DNA from: a bacterium
GTDB taxonomy: Bacteria; Bacillota_I; Bacilli_A; Izemoplasmatales; UBA1188
DNA length: 35,388 nt
Direction: 5' to 3'
NCBI GenBank assembly: GCA_017541975.1
Contig: JAFXYB010000001.1
Location: 1 to 35,388, forward strand
Shown here in pieces: positions 17,801 through 26,521 of the stretch. The position numbers and the translations under genes were made by a program. Under the pieces are notes generated by a model. That model saw nothing but the letters and a program-made list of their open reading frames with translations. It ran no database searches and was not told where the DNA came from. The first letter of the stretch is position 1. Each line of letters begins with the position of its first letter.

Positions 17801-19636
17801 AAAATTTGTATATGCAAAGGCATATCTGCCTATTGATGTTACACTATCAGGAATTGTTGAGGCATTACATGCAGCAATAATCTTGTTTGTGCTTTTTTCA
17901 ATAATTACGTTATTATTAAGAGATGTATATATTGTATTTTGTGAACTTACTTTTATTTCCTTCAATGAAGAACAACCATAAAATAATGAACCACCAATTT
18001 CATTTACCGATGAAGGAATATTAATTGATTCAAGTTTAGGACAATTTATAAAACAGTTAACATCTATATATTTGAGTCCTTCATTTAACACAACAGTTTT
18101 TAGATTTTGGCAATCTCCAAATACTGTGCGGCCTAAAGTTAAAACGCCGGATGGAATATTGATAGTAGTTAACGAAGAACCAGAAAACGCATATTCACCA
18201 ATACCCTCAACGGAATTTGGAATTGTTATTTCAGAAATATCCAGATTATAAAAAGCATAACTTCTAATATCACTTACATAATTAGGTATTATAGTGTTTT
18301 TTGTCCCTATTACTAGGCCGCCATAATATCCAGGTCTATAGATAAGAGCATTAGAACCATTTCCCGAAGTGTAATAAGGGTTATTTTCATCGACAACTAT
18401 GCTTTCTAATGAAGTGCAACCCAAAAATGGCCTCATCATATTGCCATTAATAGACAACTTTGCAGTGCTAGGAAAATATATTGATTTTAGTGATGTACAA
18501 GAATTAAATGCATTGTCTTCTATAATTTCAACACCTTCTGGTATTCTTACTGATCTAAGTGATGAACAACCACTGAATGCATTGGTTCCTATAGTTTTTA
18601 CTGAACTTGGAATGCTAATTGAGGTTATATTTTTACAGTTTTGAAAACCAGCTACGTATGTTACACCATATGGAATAGAAACGCTCTTAAGTGACCAACA
18701 GTTAGTAAACATATACCCATTATATCTTTCACTATCAATATGAATATCATTAGCATTTATTGTTTCAACTAATTTTCCATTTAGATATAGATAATGAGCA
18801 AAATATAGTGGATTATATGATACTGAATCCACGCTAATTTTATTAAAAGCATTTAAATCACTTATTTCTACTCTTTCAAGTGATGTGCAATAATTAAATG
18901 CGTTAGTTCCAATTCTATTTAATACTGGTGATATATATACAGATTTAATATTGTTCAGACCTGAAAAACCATTTGTTTTTATTTCTTTAACTGGTTTATT
19001 ATTGTAAGTTGCTGGAATAACTACTGCTTCGTATTCATAGTCTTCTTTCGCTGAAACAAAATAGTATGTTTCATCTCTAGTTAGTTCAAATACAAGACCA
19101 TCGATATAAGAAAGTGAATCAATTACATAATCAGGATCTATATAAATATCGTCACAATTATTGCACTTTCTATATCTATATCCATTTGCAGTATCAGTTG
19201 GTTGTACTATTACCCAATCAGTTGAATAGTTATGGACATGTTCTGTGGTTATGTTTTCTTTAGTTGTAGTTATTATTTCTTGTGTTGTAGTAACTATCTC
19301 TTCTGTAGTAGTAATTATCTCTTGTGTGGTGGTTACTATCTCTTGAGTAGTTGTGATATTCTCTTTTGTAGTAGTAACTACTTCTTTGGTTGTGGTAGTA
19401 ACTGGCTTCTCTTTCGTAGTTGGTTCGTTGTAGGTTGTAGTAGTTGTAGGAGTATCCTCTTTAGTAGTAGTTATTTCCTTACTAGATGTTGTACTACTAT
19501 TGTTATCTACTGTTGTAGTAGTCACAGTATCTTTAGTCGTAGTTAAAGGGGTTGTACTAGTAGTATCATCATTTGTGCAACCAATGATTATTAACAATAA
19601 GGATAGGATTAATATTATTATTCTTGTGCGTTTCAT
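14804..19636 (-). CDS. BspA-like leucine-rich-repeat surface lipoprotein
   Basis: 1610 residues. A lipoprotein signal (MKRTR, hydrophobic 6-18, lipobox IIGC with C20) anchors it to the outer face of the membrane. Residues 21-135 are a Thr-rich stalk with seven tandem heptads TTTxExx (81-129). A short Cys pair (RKCNNCD) follows, then dozens of BspA/LRR_5 repeats (pattern IPxSVxxIGxxAFxxCxSLxxI). A module with NPLYFAHYLYLNGKLV-like sequence recurs at least three times, and YNGTKAEWNEI near the end is a usual BspA closing motif. Such proteins mediate adhesion to host or other microbes; here this is inferred. An AAGGAG site precedes the ATG, and the gene stands alone with its own promoter. Confidence 0.9.
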   Translation of the reverse strand: MKRTRIIILILSLLLIIIGCTNDDTTSTTPLTTTKDTVTTTTVDNNSSTTSSKEITTTKEDTPTTTTTYNEPTTKEKPVTTTTKEVVTTTKENITTTQEIVTTTQEIITTTEEIVTTTQEIITTTKENITTEHVHNYSTDWVIVQPTDTANGYRYRKCNNCDDIYIDPDYVIDSLSYIDGLVFELTRDETYYFVSAKEDYEYEAVVIPATYNNKPVKEIKTNGFSGLNNIKSVYISPVLNRIGTNAFNYCTSLERVEISDLNAFNKISVDSVSYNPLYFAHYLYLNGKLVETINANDIHIDSERYNGYMFTNCWSLKSVSIPYGVTYVAGFQNCKNITSISIPSSVKTIGTNAFSGCSSLRSVRIPEGVEIIEDNAFNSCTSLKSIYFPSTAKLSINGNMMRPFLGCTSLESIVVDENNPYYTSGNGSNALIYRPGYYGGLVIGTKNTIIPNYVSDIRSYAFYNLDISEITIPNSVEGIGEYAFSGSSLTTINIPSGVLTLGRTVFGDCQNLKTVVLNEGLKYIDVNCFINCPKLESINIPSSVNEIGGSLFYGCSSLKEIKVSSQNTIYTSLNNNVIIEKSTNKIIAACNASTIPDSVTSIGRYAFAYTNFKTITIPDSVIEIDQYAFYNCEKLKSINLSNNLASMGNYALSNCLSLESITIPDSLTTINNNVFYNDTSLENIILPNTIENIQLYAFQGCPSIKYNVFGNGCYLGSIDNPYLACVNVADESINNITIHENCLIIGGYGILNAKLNYVILPKGIKYITNNVITSLQTNYCFYKGTEEELSAFKKQINSFTSFEYNYNYENIEFVENDDYSYFLADDNNVLLFKLLNKDIKYFDFNEALPGLTIKSIAYGSFANCSFLTTITIPESVEIINKSCFSGCTKLYEIINKSNIELNSAILNSEYGASSSVRYLSNDESVLEKDGKFIIHKDGDEVILISYDGDDETIIIPDNVTIIYEYAFSNYKSLVTIGIGSSVKAINSNAFTSCTSLKKVIIKNLEGWCNIVFENDYYTNPSYFSHDLYLNDELLTDLIIPEGVTTINKIPFYYCTSIKNVTIPSSVTTIDTNAFYNSIPLQSIEVASDNEYNKSNNGCLYSKDLKKLILATTSIGENYIVSEGTESIEIYAFDRNTTLKTIIFPSTLKTIGRYAFNNCNMLEAVDIPNSLTKCGLSAFYKCTSLNKVNIKNIEAWCKIEFEYEFFYSDLAQATQNFSNPLYYAQNLYLNDELVKTLVIPNAVETLRVYTFTNCKSIEVLVLPESITSLESIIVRSDYANNVNRSSLYIYYPFYGCSNIKMVFNYSDKSLSLGSEVLGRAAYYALYVQKCTGSVIDFDANDIDSLVIGNITRTIDDSISTTDENGFVFKKGMDGATKWFLTDYLGEDTDIIFPESFIYDGETITSYTIDTLSFTNNKNITSVTIPNASINFGKTAFYGCTNLKTVYNYRTNEITQGTSNYGFVAFYADKVYNYKDSFSYALNTSVGEYLIIRYTGNSPNVIIPNRFYFSDDVGYVYEFGLDNNSFFNLDFIKTIELSEAVVAIGDYVFNNCDILESITITKSLKKIGKDIFKDCVNLSSIIYNGTKAEWNEIEIDPSNKLPKIICTDGTIE
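19250..19396 (-). repeat. Seven tandem 21-bp units encoding TTTxExx heptads
   Basis: Residues 81-129 of the lipoprotein read TTTKEVV, TTTKENI, TTTQEIV, TTTQEII, TTTEEIV, TTTQEII, TTTKENI. The DNA units are similar but not identical. They form a surface stalk that could vary in length by slippage or recombination. Confidence 0.75.
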
Positions 19637-19684
19637 TGAGTATAATCTCCTTCTTAACTATAAATATGGTATTTCTTCATTTTA

Positions 19685-19693
19685 ATTATAACA
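19685..19693 (-). promoter_or_regulatory. Extended -10 promoter of the BspA-like gene
   Basis: Minus-strand TGTTATAAT is identical to the rpsO element and lies about 50 bp upstream of the ATG. No good -35 is present. Confidence 0.6.
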
Positions 19694-19717
19694 TTTTGAT
19701 ATAAAATATACATTTTT

Positions 19718-22700
19718 TTAAATTGTATCAATTTTTCTAAGTTCTCTATCCATTATTGAATAAAGATATGTCTCAATAGGTTTATTTGTTCTGGTTTTGA
19801 GATAGTCTTTATAGGTTTTAAGTTGAGTAACATAGAGAGGATCATCGATGTTTTTGAGTTTAAAATCGATGATATAGAAGGAATCTTCATATTCAATTAA
19901 ATAGTCGATAATACCTTTAGAGCTTTCGGTAAAATATGGAAGCTCATGGTACTCTTTGATGATTGGTTTATTAAAGATATCAAGGCTTTTGAAAGACCTT
20001 AAAAGGTCTTTATCTTGAACTGGAATCTGATATTTCTCCATCTGTGGTTCGATATCAGATGTGAAGTTCACAAGTTCAAAATATGAATGAACTTCAGTAC
20101 CTCTTTCTAGTACTTTGAATACTTCTTCATCTTGTGTATAGAGTTCGTGAGAAGCCCTAGTTTTATTTACTAATTCTTTCTTTTTTGTATTAAAGATATG
20201 ATAGTTGACGTGATTTGTATAAGCTATATCAGGGTCTTTTTGTATAATGATGTTTTTAGTGTTTGATGGTTTGACATAATACTTTGAAAAATCATTATTC
20301 ATAAGTAGTAGTTTTTGATATGTCTTTGCATCATTTAGTTCGCCGATATATTCAGTTGTGTTTTCATCGAACACTAAAGTTAGAGATTCTTTTGGACGTG
20401 TTAAGGCAACATAAAGTAGTCTAATTTTTTCTATTCTTACTTCAGCGAGTTCTAATGTTTGATATAGTTTATCCAAAGATTTATCTGTTTTATAATAGAT
20501 ACCAAAGTCCTTCTTAAAATTATCAATTGTATCCTTGAATGATTCATGAGTTCTAAGGTAGTAGACAAATGGTCTTTCAAGACCTTTTGATTTATGGATG
20601 GTCATGATAGAAACATAATTTAAGGCATCAAGATCATTTTGTTTGATATCTAAATCGTTGTCGCTACTCTTTAGATAATCAAAATACTTAATCGCATCTT
20701 TAATACCCATTTTTGAGTTTGCGAGGGTTTTAACCGCATCTAATATATGAGAAATTTTGAGTTCTTTTTCTTCATAATCATCAAGAACCATTAATTTTTC
20801 ATAGACATTAAATATTTTGATTGCTTCTTTTAGAACGTAATACATGTTGTATCTATGAAGTGTTTGAACGAGATAGCACATCTTATCATAGAGATCTCTA
20901 AAGAGGGCAATCATTGCGCTGATATTAGATTGATATTTAGTTCTATCTAAATAATCAACTATTATATCGCCTTTAACACCCATCACAAAACTTCTAACAA
21001 TTGATAATAATGTTAGATTGAATTCAGGATCTTCAAATAATTCATTTTCAAATAAATATGTTAATTTTAGGATATTTTTTAAAAATACAATTTCTTTAGT
21101 TTTTATAAAGTCTCTTGTGTTGAATATCTTCGATTGAATATGATAATTCTTTAAGGCTTGTGCCATATCTTTAAAGTACTTAGATTGTGCGGATAGAATC
21201 ATGAAGTCTTTTGGTTCGGCTTTTCTCTTTTCTCCTGTTTTAGTATCATAGACCATTTGACCGTTATTGATTCTATCGTATATATCTCTTGCGATAATAT
21301 CGTATTCATTATCATTTTTAGGATCAATACTAAATATTTTAAATTTATTTGTTGGCTGATTGAAGTTATCATATTTAGTATTCCCATAACCCATATTTTG
21401 ATCTAAATATTTCATATTTACTTGTGGATAACTTTTGATATTAGTAAATGTGTTATTGACAATGTCTAGTACTTCTTCTTTTCTACTTCTAAAATTGTCA
21501 TAGAGTTCTATGACTTTACCAGTAGAATTATCTTTATAGTCGTTATAGATTCCTCTAAAGATTTCTGGATTAGCGCCTCTAAAACGATAGATACATTGCT
21601 TGATATCTCCAACAACTATTACATTATCATTTTTTATATAAGATATCATTTCATTTTGAATATCGTTGGTATCTTGATATTCATCGATTAAGATTTCTTT
21701 AATATGAGTTTTATAGTATTGTCTAACATCTTCATGCGTTCTTAGTATTCTGATAGCTTCTTTTTCAATATCAAGGAATGTATATACACTATGGTCTTTT
21801 TTAAACTCTTTTAATTTTATATCGAGTTCTTCTATAACAGTCATGATGAATGAAGATATTGATTTTTTAGCTAGATGGCCTTCTAAGATTTCTAGTTCAT
21901 TTTGATATTCAAAAAGCTTGCACAATTCTCTACGCGCATTTCTAAAGAATTCAAAACGCTCCCTTAATTCTTCTTTTTTATCTTCATCTTTCATTTTAAC
22001 TTGAGGGATGGATTTGTCTTTGCATTTTTTTAGTTCGGATATGACAAAAGATAATGAATCTGATTCAATAATTTCCTTTAAAGATTCTTTAATTTCATTA
22101 ACATACTTTGTAACCTTGTCTAGATAATCTGGAACTTCTATCTGTAAAATGAAACTCGATTTTTCTTTTGCGATAGTTAAATATCTATCCTTTATTGAAA
22201 CTAAGAATTCTGGAGAATAGAAATATTGAATATAGTTTTTGATGTAGTCCTCATAATCGACAATATTTGTGATTTTGTCGTATAAATCAAAGAAATATTC
22301 ATAGATATCACTTTCTTTTTTAACGAAGATATCAATGAATTCATTAAAAGCAGGAACTGGATTTTCAAAATATGGAGTGAGTATATCTTTTAAAATACCA
22401 TCCGCAACCATTTTAAACATATTTTTATCACCAATTTCAAATGTTTTAGGCATGGTGCTATAACATGAATATTTGGTGATAAAGCTACGACAAAATGAAT
22501 CGAATGTTTGAATACTTGCCTCATCGATATGTTCCAATTCATATTTTGTTTCTTGTCTACTTTCTTTTTTAAGTTCTTTGATAATTCTCGTTTTCATCTC
22601 TTGAGCTGCAAGATCGGTGAAAGTGAGAATTATCATCTCTTTTAGTTTGTAACCTTTGTCTTTTAAAAGATGAATAACTCTTTGAGTTAAGACAAAGGTT

Positions 22701-22795
22701 TTACCGCTACCAGCGCCAGCGCTTATTAGCATATTTGAACTTGGAGAATCAACAATTTTTTGTTGAGTAGTTGTTAAAGATAGTTCTTCACTCAT
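19718..22795 (-). CDS. addA: ATP-dependent helicase/nuclease subunit A (AddA)
   Basis: 1025 residues, somewhat shorter than B. subtilis AddA (about 1230). With AddB it resects double-strand DNA ends for RecA-dependent repair. UvrD-type helicase motifs are present: Walker A GAGSGKT (27-33), DEYQDTN, VVGDIKQCIYRFRG and YVALTRPKESL. The C-terminal RecB-like nuclease shows GIIDYL, IIDFKLK and the QLKTY motif. I place the start at 22795: GGAGG (22805-22809) is 9 nt upstream and addB ends one base before. A longer frame reaches 22861 but has no such signal and would overlap addB. This is the third gene of the cyclase-like gene/addB/addA operon. Confidence 0.93.
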   Translation of the reverse strand: MSEELSLTTTQQKIVDSPSSNMLISAGAGSGKTFVLTQRVIHLLKDKGYKLKEMIILTFTDLAAQEMKTRIIKELKKESRQETKYELEHIDEASIQTFDSFCRSFITKYSCYSTMPKTFEIGDKNMFKMVADGILKDILTPYFENPVPAFNEFIDIFVKKESDIYEYFFDLYDKITNIVDYEDYIKNYIQYFYSPEFLVSIKDRYLTIAKEKSSFILQIEVPDYLDKVTKYVNEIKESLKEIIESDSLSFVISELKKCKDKSIPQVKMKDEDKKEELRERFEFFRNARRELCKLFEYQNELEILEGHLAKKSISSFIMTVIEELDIKLKEFKKDHSVYTFLDIEKEAIRILRTHEDVRQYYKTHIKEILIDEYQDTNDIQNEMISYIKNDNVIVVGDIKQCIYRFRGANPEIFRGIYNDYKDNSTGKVIELYDNFRSRKEEVLDIVNNTFTNIKSYPQVNMKYLDQNMGYGNTKYDNFNQPTNKFKIFSIDPKNDNEYDIIARDIYDRINNGQMVYDTKTGEKRKAEPKDFMILSAQSKYFKDMAQALKNYHIQSKIFNTRDFIKTKEIVFLKNILKLTYLFENELFEDPEFNLTLLSIVRSFVMGVKGDIIVDYLDRTKYQSNISAMIALFRDLYDKMCYLVQTLHRYNMYYVLKEAIKIFNVYEKLMVLDDYEEKELKISHILDAVKTLANSKMGIKDAIKYFDYLKSSDNDLDIKQNDLDALNYVSIMTIHKSKGLERPFVYYLRTHESFKDTIDNFKKDFGIYYKTDKSLDKLYQTLELAEVRIEKIRLLYVALTRPKESLTLVFDENTTEYIGELNDAKTYQKLLLMNNDFSKYYVKPSNTKNIIIQKDPDIAYTNHVNYHIFNTKKKELVNKTRASHELYTQDEEVFKVLERGTEVHSYFELVNFTSDIEPQMEKYQIPVQDKDLLRSFKSLDIFNKPIIKEYHELPYFTESSKGIIDYLIEYEDSFYIIDFKLKNIDDPLYVTQLKTYKDYLKTRTNKPIETYLYSIMDRELRKIDTI

Positions 22796-22796
22796 C

Positions 22797-25061
22797 TTAT
22801 TCATCCTCCTCCATTTCATCTTCGATAGTAAATGTCTTATAACAGATATCTTTAAACCCACAGTTATAGCAAGAATTATCTTTTTTAGGATTTGCTTTGA
22901 AGTTGTTGTTTAGGATTTCATCGATGGTATCATCGAGGTATTTTTCTGCAACTTCTAGCATCTTATCCATCTCATCTTTTGATATTGCATTTCTTTTTTC
23001 TGTAATGGATCTAGATGGATTAATATTATTAATCAGATCTTCATATCCTAAAAACCTTGATTTAATAGATACTTTCTTATCTTCTTTTTTAGCCTTTTTA
23101 TCTATACATATATAGAAAATACCAAAGAGTTTTTTGTCTAATTTATTCATGGTATTATAGAGGTTAAAATAGATTAAAAGTTGTAATCCTTCACCTTCTT
23201 CTGTTTTCCAACTAGGAGGATTACCAGTTTTATAATCAAATATTAAAACATGGTTTGAATCATCTTCTAAAATTAGATCAGAGAATCCTTTCTTATATAC
23301 GGTAAAATCATTGTGTTTTTCTTTGACAAGAAGTCGTTTTTCTTTATAGGTTTTATTTACAGAAAGTGAATCATAATAACCTTTGATTATCTTTACGATT
23401 TCAGAGATGTTTTCATAGAATTTTTTGAAGAAATATTGTTCGATAATTGATAATTCAAAACCTTTATCTTTATTTTCATCTCTATATTCTTCATAGAGGA
23501 TATCCACTTCTGATTGATCATATTCTTTATCGATAAATCTTTCGATTACTTTATGGAAAAAATTGCCTAAATATGAATCATATGTTGTATCAAATGGATT
23601 AAGATTTAAGATATTTGATGCAAAATACTTAAATGGGCATGATAAATAATTATTAAGGCTTGAATTAGACATTTTAAGAGTGTTTTTTAAATATTCTTTA
23701 ACTCTATTTTCATTATCAAAAACTAAGTCATTAGAGAAAGAATTTCTAAGATTTTTCTTTTCTTCTCCAAGCATGTAGAAGTTTTTATAATCTTCGTTTT
23801 CAATTCCATATTTTTCTTTGATATCTAACGATTTGAAATATTTGATAATATCTCTCTTCATTGAATAACGATCATTAGAATAAACCATTTTTAATGGTTC
23901 TTGATAGTTGTTTAGTTTATCGATAATAGATGCCTTGATGTAATCTTTTGTATCATCTTTTAATTTATATGATACTACGACATTCTTAATCGCAGGGAAT
24001 CTCTTACAAAGGAACGATTCTCTGAAGGTATTGATCTGTTCCTCGGTTTTAAGCCCAAGATACTGGAGAGTTTCATCGGTTAAAAGGCCTGATTCTTTAT
24101 ATGGAGATGGGAAAGATCCTTGGTTAGCACCAAGGACGAATAAATATTCATCTTCATTAAATAATCTATCGTTAAATGAACCGATTTTAATGCAGTTTTT
24201 ATATTTCTCACTTCTGATATAGACTTTGCTTAAGAGGTATTCAAAGAATTCTTCTTTTATACGATGATGGCCTTTGAAGATGTTTTCGATTGCTTCTTTA
24301 TTCTTTGGATCAATCTCATATAATTCATAGAACTTCTTGAAGGAATCGATTGTGAGAAGATTGGTTTGCTCCCTAAAGAATTTGATTAATTTATTGGTAT
24401 CTTCAAGTGAACTAATTGGGATTATTTCATCGTAAGAATATTCAATATTATAGAATGGGAAAATATCATCAATTAAATTGATGTATTTTGGATCAGATAT
24501 TTCTACAAAGATACTATCAGGATTAACTCCTTTATCTAATAGTTCTGAAATATTCTCGGCAAGGCCTTCAACTTCTAGTACAATATTTGGATATTCAATA
24601 AATTTATGATTTAATTCTTCTTCTTTTAACTTATTTGCCTGAAGATAATCAATTTTTATTCCTATTTTTTCAATTTCTAAAAATGTTTTAAATATTAGAG
24701 TATTAAAGTTAAAACCAACGAATATTACTAGGTTTTTATCCTTGTAATATTCAATTTTTGCAGGATTATAATGATAATAATCTTTAACTAATTCTTTATA
24801 TATAGAATCGGTTATAAGGAATGAATTTAGATATTCTTCTGCACCATCATATGTGATTTCAAAATTGTTTTTGATGATATCTAAAGCTTCTTCATCGTAG
24901 TAACCTAGAAAATCTTTAATTAGTTCACTCATCGGAATGAACTTAACATCATAAAGATAATCTGAATCAGAGATAAGCTTAAAGAAGGTATGTTCTTCTT
25001 TGGTTGGAACAACTAGTATGTTGGTTTTTTCTTTGGAGAGTTTATCTGTGATGTAGTTCAT
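22797..25061 (-). CDS. addB: ATP-dependent nuclease subunit B (AddB), short form
   Basis: 754 residues from ATG 25061, against about 1160 in B. subtilis. The C-terminal nuclease is complete: GNFFHK, LIFDYKTG and a QLLIYF helix, plus the four cysteines of the AddB 4Fe-4S clamp (SCPFKYF, then CxxC-5-C in DNSCYNCGFKDICYK). The N-terminal inactive-helicase part is reduced, and no Walker A P-loop is visible: the protein begins near the ILVVPTKEE strand that normally follows it. The start is 4 bp after the upstream stop with no ribosome binding site, so translation is coupled; a longer in-frame start at 25115 would overlap that gene by 50 bp. It pairs with AddA in DNA-end resection. Confidence 0.88.
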   Translation of the reverse strand: MNYITDKLSKEKTNILVVPTKEEHTFFKLISDSDYLYDVKFIPMSELIKDFLGYYDEEALDIIKNNFEITYDGAEEYLNSFLITDSIYKELVKDYYHYNPAKIEYYKDKNLVIFVGFNFNTLIFKTFLEIEKIGIKIDYLQANKLKEEELNHKFIEYPNIVLEVEGLAENISELLDKGVNPDSIFVEISDPKYINLIDDIFPFYNIEYSYDEIIPISSLEDTNKLIKFFREQTNLLTIDSFKKFYELYEIDPKNKEAIENIFKGHHRIKEEFFEYLLSKVYIRSEKYKNCIKIGSFNDRLFNEDEYLFVLGANQGSFPSPYKESGLLTDETLQYLGLKTEEQINTFRESFLCKRFPAIKNVVVSYKLKDDTKDYIKASIIDKLNNYQEPLKMVYSNDRYSMKRDIIKYFKSLDIKEKYGIENEDYKNFYMLGEEKKNLRNSFSNDLVFDNENRVKEYLKNTLKMSNSSLNNYLSCPFKYFASNILNLNPFDTTYDSYLGNFFHKVIERFIDKEYDQSEVDILYEEYRDENKDKGFELSIIEQYFFKKFYENISEIVKIIKGYYDSLSVNKTYKEKRLLVKEKHNDFTVYKKGFSDLILEDDSNHVLIFDYKTGNPPSWKTEEGEGLQLLIYFNLYNTMNKLDKKLFGIFYICIDKKAKKEDKKVSIKSRFLGYEDLINNINPSRSITEKRNAISKDEMDKMLEVAEKYLDDTIDEILNNNFKANPKKDNSCYNCGFKDICYKTFTIEDEMEEDE

Positions 25062-25065
25062 AGTA

Positions 25066-26409
25066 TTATTGGAAATCAGAGATAGTGAAGATTGCTTCTG
25101 GTTCATCATTCTCATCTAAGGCAAAGCCTTTGATTGATGAATCTGATGATATTTCTATAGAAATACCATAATGAGATAATGTTCTTGCAGCAGCAACTCT
25201 ACCGCCACCAGTTGAACCAGCTTCAATCTTGACGATTGCACCGATAGCGACGATATCACCATTGTAGTCAATGATGGTTGCACCATCAATGCCTACCAAT
25301 TCTTGTCTTAGTTTTCTATATAACATAAAGAATTTTCTACCATCAATTAATCTATTTAATAGACAAGATTTGATATTTTGTTTGAGTTTTAAGAATTCTT
25401 CAAATGTGATATTTTTAATTGATTCATATTCTGGATCATTTGATTCGGCCATGAGTTTTCTTTTGATTTCAAAATATTTCTCATTACAAATATCTTTGAT
25501 ATTTATATGATTTAAGGCATTTTGAACTTCGTTTTCATCGAGGAATGAAATGATACCACCAGTTTGGGTAAATGATACATCTATGGCAGTAAGATATACT
25601 GCTTTTGCGAAGAGGAGGTTATCGTTTTTAGATCTTTCATGGATGAGCTTAATTGTTTCTTTGTGGCTGTATGGATTCCATCTACCACCACGTTTTGTAT
25701 ATCTAAGTTCACTATCATGGTAGATTAAGATTTCACCTTTCGCTGTTAGAACGATTGCGGTAACATCTTCTCCTGAATATTCAAGAATTCTTGTGTAGTT
25801 ATATGGAGCGAGTGCTAAATCGCTCTTTTCACTATTTAATTGAACATATCTATTTACGTAACCATCAGAATCTACTTCGATAAATGATTCTGTACCATTA
25901 GTTAAAACGGCTGCGAATGGACTTGAGATAAAGTTTGTGAAATATACATTATCAACTCTATTCTTGCATGATATTTTATCGTTTATGACAACACCGAATG
26001 AGATATTTCTACCTTCATATGTTCTTTCACTAAATTTTGATAGAGAGTTAATTACCATAGTAATAGTTGATGTTGAAACAGTAGAAAGGGTTGTGGCAAT
26101 CGCTTTATTAAGAGCGCTTTGAATCAGTGTTTCTACATATTCTTCACTTAGGTTAGGATAACTTTCTATTAAGTTCACTTCGGAAATGAAACTTGTAAGA
26201 AGGGTACAGTCTTCAGGAAGGAATGGACGCTCTCTTTTAATTTTATATCCTTTGATACCGTGAATATCACCTTTGATATTTAAAGTACCATCATCGTTTA
26301 GTGATGCATATTGTTGATCATAAAATTCAACTTCTTCAGTTATTTCAAAAGTTGGATAAAGATAGAAAATGAAATTGTTTAATATTTCTTTAAAATGGGT
26401 TAGTATCAT
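25066..26409 (-). CDS. Diadenylate-cyclase-like (DisA_N/DAC superfamily) protein with large N-terminal domain
   Basis: 447 residues. The last 80 residues resemble the DAC domain that makes c-di-AMP: DGA at 375-377, a Gly-rich turn followed by Arg-Ala (GGGRVAAAR, 401-409), then a SSDSSIKGF strand pair matching the usual SEETGxI region. The canonical GTRHR catalytic motif is altered. Residues 1-350 are an uncharacterised probable sensor domain with a GGRWNPY motif (241-247) and TGGIISF; no membrane segment or DisA DNA-binding domain is seen. It is first in an operon with addB and addA. An AGAGGTGA site precedes the ATG. It could be a divergent cyclase, a c-di-nucleotide sensor or an inactive relative; family placement is by motif only. 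Confidence 0.6.
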   Translation of the reverse strand: MILTHFKEILNNFIFYLYPTFEITEEVEFYDQQYASLNDDGTLNIKGDIHGIKGYKIKRERPFLPEDCTLLTSFISEVNLIESYPNLSEEYVETLIQSALNKAIATTLSTVSTSTITMVINSLSKFSERTYEGRNISFGVVINDKISCKNRVDNVYFTNFISSPFAAVLTNGTESFIEVDSDGYVNRYVQLNSEKSDLALAPYNYTRILEYSGEDVTAIVLTAKGEILIYHDSELRYTKRGGRWNPYSHKETIKLIHERSKNDNLLFAKAVYLTAIDVSFTQTGGIISFLDENEVQNALNHINIKDICNEKYFEIKRKLMAESNDPEYESIKNITFEEFLKLKQNIKSCLLNRLIDGRKFFMLYRKLRQELVGIDGATIIDYNGDIVAIGAIVKIEAGSTGGGRVAAARTLSHYGISIEISSDSSIKGFALDENDEPEAIFTISDFQ

Positions 26410-26440
26410 ATGTTCACCTCTTAAATATATTCTTTATTTT

Positions 26441-26446
26441 ATTATA
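26441..26446 (-). promoter_or_regulatory. -10 box of the cyclase-like/addB/addA operon
   Basis: Minus-strand TATAAT, 31 bp upstream of the ATG, preceded by GTT rather than TGn. The -35 (TTTATT at 17 bp) is weak. The lon terminator upstream means this operon needs its own promoter, which supports the call. Confidence 0.5.
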
Positions 26447-26487
26447 AACTAAGTTTTTAAAAAAATAAAGGAAATTATTAGATAATA

Positions 26488-26521
26488 ATTAAATAAAAAT
26501 AAGGCGATTTTGTCGCCTTAT
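26488..26521 (-). terminator. Terminator of lon
   Basis: Minus-strand ATAAGGCGA and TCGCCTTAT form a 9-bp stem with a 5-nt loop, followed by TTTATTT. It includes the lon stop codon and ends the tig-lon transcript. Confidence 0.88.

Noticed and set aside
22796-22861. Upstream extension of addA (22 more codons)
   Set aside because: It would overlap the end of addB, is not typical of the AddA N-terminus, and the GGAGG site fits the ATG at 22795.
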